Under the pieces are notes generated by a model. That model was not told where the DNA came from and ran no database searches. It worked only from the letters and a program-made list of their open reading frames with translations. From Bacteroidales bacterium (GTDB lineage: Bacteria > Bacteroidota > Bacteroidia > Bacteroidales > F082), in the NCBI GenBank assembly GCA_900769945.1, contig CAAGIO010000019.1, positions 37,739 to 101,738 of the forward strand: DNA of 64,000 nucleotides, written 5' to 3'. This document shows, piece after piece, positions 59,701-64,000 of this stretch. The position numbers were made by a program, and so were the translations under genes. Position 1 is the first letter of the stretch, and each line of letters begins with the position of its first letter.

Positions 59701-61218
59701 ATCCGTCGCATAAAGGATTGGACCAAGCGTAACGACCATCGCCACCATGCTATGGATGCTCTTACAATTGCATTTACAAAACGTTCGTTCATTCAGTATC
59801 TGAACAATTTGAACGCCCGCGTGCAAAAAGGTGTTTACGATTGGATTGATCTCGATATGGTAGAGATTGCTAACTTGAGTAAAGAGGACAAGACCAAGGA
59901 GATTTATGCCATTGAAAGGAAAGAACTATATCGTGATAATCACGGCAAATTGCGCTTTTATCCGCCAATGCCACTCAACGAGTTCCGCACCGAAGCCAAA
60001 CGTCAGCTTGAAAACACCTTGATTTCAATCAAGGCTAAAAACAAGGTAGTTACGCGAAACATAAACATATCGAAAAAGAAGTCGGGCGCTAACAAGAAAG
60101 TGCAACTTACTCCACGAGGGCAATTGCATTTGGAAACAATATACGGAAGCAGCAAACGATATGTAACCAAAGAGGAAAAAGTAAACGCAAGTTTTGATGC
60201 AGATAAGATTCAAACGGTGGCAAGCCAACGCTATCGTGAAGCATTGTCTGCTCGCTTGAACCAATTCGGTGGTGATGCTAAAAAAGCCTTTACGGGTAAG
60301 AATAGCCTTGAGAAAAATCCTATTTGGCTCAATGTTCAGCATACCGACAAAGTGCCAGAAAAGGTCAAGACCGTTGGTTTTGAAACAATCTATACTATCC
60401 GCAAAGAGGTCTCGCCCGACTTGAAGCTGGACAAAGTCGTTGATACGCATGTACGACAGATTTTGCAAGCGCGGTTGGATGAATTTGGCGGCGATGCCAA
60501 GAAAGCCTTCTCAAACCTCACCGAAAATCCTATTTGGCTCAATAAAGAAAAAGGCATCTCCATAAAGAGAGTCACAATTACAGGCATAAGCAATGGCGAA
60601 CCTTTGCACAGCAAACGCGATAAAGATGGCAATCTTATTCTTGACAACGAAGGCGCAAAACAACCAGTCGATTTCGTGAATACGGGCAATAATCACCATG
60701 TGGCAATTTATCGCAAACCAAAATTGGATAAAAATAACCAGCCCGTACTCGACGAGAATGGCGACATCGTCTATGAACTAGACGAAAATGTAGTTTCGTT
60801 CTACGAAGCAACCACTCGCGCCACGCTTGGTTTGCCCATCATCGACAAGGATTACAAGAAAGAGGAAGGCTGGCAGTTCCAGTTCACAATGAAGCAGAAC
60901 GAATATTTTGTATTCCCACGATACGATGCCGACGGGAATATGACGTTCAACCCATTGGAGCACGATGAAGCATGGTTCAAGAATCCAGAAAACTACGCCG
61001 AGATAAGTCCAAATCTGTTTAGAGTGCAGAAGATTGCAACGAAAAATTATTTCTTTAGGCATCATTTAGAAACAACAGTTGCAGAACCTAAAGAATTAAA
61101 AGGTATTACATATAAACCACAATTGGGACTTAATGGCATAGGCAAAGATGGAAATGCTATCATCATCAAAGTCCGTGTAAATCATATTGGGCAAATAGTT
61201 TATGTGGGTGAATATTAG
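56764..61218 (+). CDS. cas9: CRISPR-associated endonuclease Cas9, type II-C
   Basis: A 1484-residue RNA-guided nuclease. RuvC-I is GLDLGTNSIGWAVV (Asp8). The arginine-rich bridge helix is RTLKRSMRRNLQRYKLRREH (61-80). RuvC-II is IRIELARELK (Glu744), HNH is FDIEHIIPQAKLFDD (His828) and RuvC-III is HRHHAMDA (His995, Asp998), so all catalytic residues are kept. It is long for subtype II-C but within the large Bacteroidota group. Two oddities: a 9-residue tandem duplication near residues 140-157, and a C-terminal motif present twice (ARLNQFGGDAKKAF and ARLDEFGGDAKKAF, each followed by NPIWLN). The ATG at 56764 is preferred to the GTG at 56755. cas1 follows 18 nt after the stop. Confidence 0.97.
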   Translation: MKKILGLDLGTNSIGWAVVKEAETADEHSSIVKLGVRVNPLTVDELTNFEKGKSITTNADRTLKRSMRRNLQRYKLRREHLIEILKANGFISDETILSENGNRTTFETYRLRAKAATDEISLEEFALVLLMINKKRGYKSSRKAKNTEGSRKAKNTEEGKLIDGMEIAQRLYDENLTPGQLSLELLKSGKKYLPDFYRSDLQAEFDKVWNFQSQFYSFLTNDLKDELKGKNEKATWAICAPSKDKNAEDSRFVWHWKETESIWNEEAASNETVEVDKTLIGAKRSGTTVEQKVENFEWRSKALSEKLSPEQLIVVFQKINGQINNASGYLGDISDRSKELYFNHQTVGQYQMAQLDKNPNYSLKNQVFYRQDYLNEFETIWETQAKFHKELTPELKKEIRDVVIFYQRPLKSQKGLISFCEFESRQIEVEVDGKKKLKTIGCRVCPKSSPLFQEFKIWQRLNDVEVSGMIVPNQQLDLFGFSKDNTYGKRRLLQEEKEMLFAELNCKEKLSKKEVLNLLFPMQKDVDMNFKELDGNRTQAQLFQAYQTIAERSGHDVEDLLKKSAIEMLNCVSDIFCTIGINTDILTFNSALEGKEFEQQPMFRLWHLLYSFEGDNSAIGNEKLIEKLHDTFGFEKEYAAVLANVVFKDAGDYSSLSTKAIRKILPHLKDGNDYSVACEYAGYRHSKHSLTKEEIQNKVLKDKLELLPRNSLRNPVVEKILNQMINVVNGIVSEYGKPDEIRIELARELKKSAKEREELSKSINETTRLHEELVKKLQNEFGLSHVSRNDIIRYKLYMELESNGYKTLYTNTYIPREKLFSKEFDIEHIIPQAKLFDDSFSNKTLEARQANLDKSNTTAFDYVASKYGDEIANGEYKTRIESLYKDGKISKTKRDKLLMKEADIPSGFINRDLRDSQYIAKKAREILEELVRFVVPTTGSITDRLRDDWQLVDVMQELNWKKYEQLGMTEIIEGRDGQRIRRIKDWTKRNDHRHHAMDALTIAFTKRSFIQYLNNLNARVQKGVYDWIDLDMVEIANLSKEDKTKEIYAIERKELYRDNHGKLRFYPPMPLNEFRTEAKRQLENTLISIKAKNKVVTRNINISKKKSGANKKVQLTPRGQLHLETIYGSSKRYVTKEEKVNASFDADKIQTVASQRYREALSARLNQFGGDAKKAFTGKNSLEKNPIWLNVQHTDKVPEKVKTVGFETIYTIRKEVSPDLKLDKVVDTHVRQILQARLDEFGGDAKKAFSNLTENPIWLNKEKGISIKRVTITGISNGEPLHSKRDKDGNLILDNEGAKQPVDFVNTGNNHHVAIYRKPKLDKNNQPVLDENGDIVYELDENVVSFYEATTRATLGLPIIDKDYKKEEGWQFQFTMKQNEYFVFPRYDADGNMTFNPLEHDEAWFKNPENYAEISPNLFRVQKIATKNYFFRHHLETTVAEPKELKGITYKPQLGLNGIGKDGNAIIIKVRVNHIGQIVYVGEY
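57182..57235 (+). repeat. Exact 27-bp tandem duplication inside cas9
   Basis: The 27-bp unit at 57182-57208 is repeated without change at 57209-57235. It adds nine residues (two copies of SRKAKNTEG-like sequence) after INKKRGYKS and keeps the frame. Identity at DNA level indicates a recent event or a slippage hotspot. Confidence 0.95.
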
Positions 61219-61236
61219 TAGATAAGGTGAATTGTT

Positions 61237-62166
61237 ATGATTAAGCGCACACTTTGTTTCAGCAATCCGGCCTATCTGTCGCTGAAAAACGCACAGTTGG
61301 TCATCAGACTCCCCGATGCGGAGATGTCCGAAGATACAGAACATGTCAGGACCGAAGCAGTGAGGACCATCCCAATAGAAGATGTCGGGTTTGTTGTGCT
61401 TGATAATAAGCAGATTACTATTACTCAAGGACTTATGGAGGCCTTGCTTGATAATAATTGTGCTTTGATTACTTGCGACAGCTCTCATCTCCCTGTCGGA
61501 CTGTTGCTTCCTTTATGTGGGAATACTCTTCAGAATGAAAGGTTTAGAAGCCAGATAGAAGCCTCATTGCCTTTGCAAAAGCAGCTATGGCAGCAGACTA
61601 TCTCATCTAAAATCCGCAACCAAGCGGCTGTGCTGAGTGAGATGCGCGGCATAGATGCTGCAAATATGTTGAAGTGGGCCGACGATGTGAGGAGTGGCGA
61701 CGCCGACAACAAGGAGGCGAGGGCTGCGGTTTATTATTGGCAGCACGCTTTCCCGCAGGTTGAAGGTTTTTTGAGAGATAGGGAAGGAGTGCCGCCGAAT
61801 AATCTTTTGAACTATGGCTATGCAATTCTTAGGGCTGTAGTGGCAAGGGCGTTGGTTTCGAGCGGCTTGCTCCCAACTTTCGGAATGCATCATCATAACA
61901 GGTATAATGCGTACTGCCTTGCCGACGATGTGATGGAACCCTACCGTCCATATATCGACAGGCTTGTGATGCAGTTGTTCGACAGCGGTTGTGACTGTGC
62001 TGTATTAACGAAAGAACTGAAGACGCAGCTGTTGCAAATCCCTGTGCTTGATGTTGTTATCAACGGGAAGCGCAGCCCGCTCATGAATGCGGTTACAACT
62101 ACAACGGCATCTTTGCAGAGATGTTATTCGGGAGAGATAAGGAAAATAATTTATCCGGAGATGTGA
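61237..62166 (+). CDS. cas1: CRISPR-associated integrase Cas1
   Basis: A 309-residue integrase that inserts spacers together with Cas2. The start IKRTLCFSNPAYLSL and IPIEDVGFVVLDN form the N-terminal beta domain. The helical domain has the metal-binding set: Glu in DNKEARAAVYYW, His in FGMHHHNRYN, and acidic residues in CLADDVMEPYRP. It belongs to the type II group by size and context. Its stop overlaps the cas2 ATG by one base (TGATG). There is no csn2 or cas4, as expected for subtype II-C. Confidence 0.97.
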   Translation: MIKRTLCFSNPAYLSLKNAQLVIRLPDAEMSEDTEHVRTEAVRTIPIEDVGFVVLDNKQITITQGLMEALLDNNCALITCDSSHLPVGLLLPLCGNTLQNERFRSQIEASLPLQKQLWQQTISSKIRNQAAVLSEMRGIDAANMLKWADDVRSGDADNKEARAAVYYWQHAFPQVEGFLRDREGVPPNNLLNYGYAILRAVVARALVSSGLLPTFGMHHHNRYNAYCLADDVMEPYRPYIDRLVMQLFDSGCDCAVLTKELKTQLLQIPVLDVVINGKRSPLMNAVTTTTASLQRCYSGEIRKIIYPEM

Positions 62167-62498
62167 TGGAAAGGTTAAGCGAATATCGTATTATGTGGGT
62201 AATGGTGTTTTTTGATTTACCAACGGAGACAAAGAAGGAGAGAAAGGCGGCTTCCGATTTCCGTAAGAAGCTTCAGAATGATGGGTTTACAATGTTTCAA
62301 TTCTCAATTTATCTTCGACATTGCAGCAGTATGGAGAATGCGGAAGTTCATATCAAGAGGGTGAAGATGAGCCTTCCTGAATATGGATCGGTTGGGATAA
62401 TGTGTGTTACTGACAAGCAGTTCGGGAGCATGGAGTTGTTTTATAATCGTAAGACAAGTAATCCGGGGACGCCTGGCCAGCAGTTGGAGTTGTTTTGA
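62166..62498 (+). CDS. cas2: CRISPR-associated protein Cas2
   Basis: A 110-residue ferredoxin-fold protein that dimerises as the core of the Cas1-Cas2 integration complex. WVMVFFDLPTETKKERKAAS is the first strand and helix with the conserved aspartate. FTMFQFSIYLRHC is the second strand. The C-terminus reads QLELF. The ATG at 62166 overlaps the cas1 stop; the frame extends upstream inside cas1 but that part is not coding. Confidence 0.95.
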   Translation: MERLSEYRIMWVMVFFDLPTETKKERKAASDFRKKLQNDGFTMFQFSIYLRHCSSMENAEVHIKRVKMSLPEYGSVGIMCVTDKQFGSMELFYNRKTSNPGTPGQQLELF

Positions 62499-62519
62499 AT
62501 TGGAAAAAAGAGTGAAATT

Positions 62520-62553
62520 AAAAAAATCCCAGTCGTTTGATTGGGATTTTTTT
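62520..62553. terminator. Bidirectional terminator between cas2 and the array
   Basis: AAAAAAATCCCA (62520-62531) and TGGGATTTTTTT (62542-62553) are perfect 12-bp arms with A- and T-runs outside. It can stop cas2 transcription from the left and the leftward pre-crRNA from the right. Confidence 0.88.
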
Positions 62554-62571
62554 AATTCTGAAACAACGTTT

Positions 62572-62589
62572 AATTTGGTGATTCACAAT
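62572..62589 (+). repeat. Degenerate terminal CRISPR repeat remnant
   Basis: AATTTGGTGATTCACAAT aligns with the last 21 bases of the repeat with a 3-nt gap and few changes. Only 16 nt separate it from the first intact repeat. GAAACAAC at 62560-62567 is the inverted copy of the repeat's first 8 bases. Such a decayed end is usual at the leader-distal side of an array. Confidence 0.55.
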
Positions 62590-62605
62590 CAGTTATGTGT
62601 ATCGT

Positions 62606-64000
62606 GTTGTTTCGACTGCAAAAGTACAAAAAATTTGAGAGCAATTCACAACTTTTGCTTTACATCTGCCAATATTAGCGCGGTTGTTTCGACTGCAAAA
62701 GTACAAAAAATTTGAGAGCAATTCACAACCAAATTTACATTCATCAAGCCACATAAAAAGTTGTTTCGACTGCAAAAGTACAAAAAATTTGAGAGCAATT
62801 CACAACGATATACTTCTGACACACAAGGAAGCATGGGTTGTTTCGACTGCAAAAGTACAAAAAATTTGAGAGCAATTCACAACGTTCGTGGTTCTTTGCC
62901 AGAATTTGATTCAGTTGTTTCGACTGCAAAAGTACAAAAAATTTGAGAGCAATTCACAACACAAGTTGGCAATATGTTTAACATACGGCGGTTGTTTCGA
63001 CTGCAAAAGTACAAAAAATTTGAGAGCAATTCACAACTGCGACACTGAAAGGAGCCCCTTTAAAAGGGTTGTTTCGACTGCAAAAGTACAAAAAATTTGA
63101 GAGCAATTCACAACGCTCCAGCAGCACAGCCTTCTTCTATTGCGGTTGTTTCGACTGCAAAAGTACAAAAAATTTGAGAGCAATTCACAACTACGGCCTT
63201 ACAGCGTATGCGTATACTCAGTTGTTTCGACTGCAAAAGTACAAAAAATTTGAGAGCAATTCACAACAATGTCGTATCGCACAGATAGCGAAGCAGAGTT
63301 GTTTCGACTGCAAAAGTACAAAAAATTTGAGAGCAATTCACAACATAGTCTTTATCGTGGTTTTCTCAGCCCAAGTTGTTTCGACTGCAAAAGTACAAAA
63401 AATTTGAGAGCAATTCACAACGGTTAGTTAATTAGGTTAGTTAATTAGGTGTTGTTTCGACTGCAAAAGTACAAAAAATTTGAGAGCAATTCACAACCTT
63501 GAGGACAGGGTGTCCGCATTAGAGGAGGTTGTTTCGACTGCAAAAGTACAAAAAATTTGAGAGCAATTCACAACACAAACCTATTTTTAAACTTAAAATC
63601 AATGTTGTTTCGACTGCAAAAGTACAAAAAATTTGAGAGCAATTCACAACCATAAAATGGAGCAAAAAAATAGTAAAATTGTTGTTTCGACTGCAAAAGT
63701 ACAAAAAATTTGAGAGCAATTCACAACGTGAACCGTTAGCAAGGGTGATTGTGAGTTGTTGTTTCGACTGCAAAAGTACAAAAAATTTGAGAGCAATTCA
63801 CAACGGAGTGGTGAGCCTACAAAGTCATGGTATGTTGTTTCGACTGCAAAAGTACAAAAAATTTGAGAGCAATTCACAACGGATACGGACTTAGGGTTAG
63901 TATTGTAGGGTTGTTTCGACTGCAAAAGTACAAAAAATTTGAGAGCAATTCACAACCAGGAAGGCGGGTATCTCTGCCTCCATCCTGTTGTTTCGACTGC
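62606..64000 (-). CRISPR. Type II-C CRISPR array, 18 complete 47-bp repeats, truncated by the window end
   Basis: The repeat on the plus strand starts GTTGTTTCGACTGCAAAAGT and ends AGAGCAATTCACAAC. Complete repeats start at 62606, 62683, 62760, 62837, 62914, 62991, 63068, 63145, 63221, 63298, 63375, 63451, 63528, 63604, 63681, 63758, 63834 and 63910; a nineteenth begins at 63987 and is cut. All complete copies look identical. Eighteen spacers are 29 or 30 nt. The strand is set to minus because the tracrRNA anti-repeat pairs with the 5' end of the repeat read leftward. In that reading each repeat contains TACTTTTG (repeat offset 27-34), a -7 promoter box 13 nt before the spacer. The right end and any leader lie outside. 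Confidence 0.98.

Noticed and set aside
61219..62605. csn2 or cas4 gene as in II-A or II-B systems
   Set aside because: Only cas1 and cas2 fit between cas9 and the array; hence subtype II-C.
62606..63925. Several short open frames on both strands within the array, many containing KYKKFESNSQ or CELLSNFLYFCSRNN
   Set aside because: They are translations of the CRISPR repeat and spacers; their stops and starts fall at repeat intervals.

Overview
The window comes from a member of the Bacteroidales (phylum Bacteroidota). The evidence is the many promoters of the TAnnTTTG type close upstream of genes, A-rich leaders with few Shine-Dalgarno sequences, three secreted proteins with type IX secretion (T9SS) C-terminal sorting domains, GH29, GH97 and GH3 glycosidases, PCMD, GWxTD and DUF6175-like proteins, and a type II-C CRISPR-Cas9 locus with 47-bp repeats. 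Family or genus cannot be fixed from the sequence alone.

Layout. 1-5945: end of an alpha-glucan phosphorylase, a YqiA-like esterase, a DEDDh exonuclease with a small partner, a secreted GH29 fucosidase and a MATE exporter. 6081-13913: a rightward cluster of exported proteins (Gfo/Idh/MocA oxidoreductase, HEAT-DUF1080 protein, TlpA-like thioredoxin, GH3-serine hydrolase fusion). 13918-17983: YqgE, then an overlapping pair best read as MurL (muropeptide L-Glu epimerase) and a MurD2-type ligase, then a lipoprotein. 18089-22604: glycine decarboxylase, a small membrane protein and an EFR1 flavodoxin-ferredoxin. 22694-35634: three T9SS cargo proteins (2097, 632 and 643 aa) with a TIGR02757 protein, a PCMD protein and KdsA among them. 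36119-42071: Aat, TruA, an NTF2-like protein, a second EFR1 protein, GH97 and peptidase E. 42080-48191: seven exported proteins of unknown role in one direction, including two duplicated families in mirror order (A-B-B'-A'), ending in a calcium P-type ATPase and AroQ. 51375-56007: a GT2 glycosyltransferase, a GWxTD protein and a TPR-membrane-helical regulator. 56110-64000: two tRNA-Ser genes followed by a complete type II-C CRISPR-Cas locus.

The CRISPR locus. The order is tracrRNA (minus strand), cas9, cas1, cas2, array. The tracrRNA lies in the gap before cas9: its anti-repeat pairs with the 5' end of the repeat when the repeat is read leftward, so crRNAs are made from the minus strand, toward cas2. 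In that orientation every repeat carries TACTTTTG, a Bacteroidota -7 box, 13 nt before the spacer, so each spacer may be transcribed from its own repeat. The array has 18 complete repeats and runs off the window. Cas9 carries an exact 27-bp tandem duplication and a duplicated C-terminal motif.

The least explained parts are the 42080-48191 envelope cluster, the MurL/MurD2 pair (an alternative route to D-glutamate in peptidoglycan), and the repeat-borne promoters. Annotated starts were often moved downstream from the longest open frame because a -7 box lies inside or beside the longer version.
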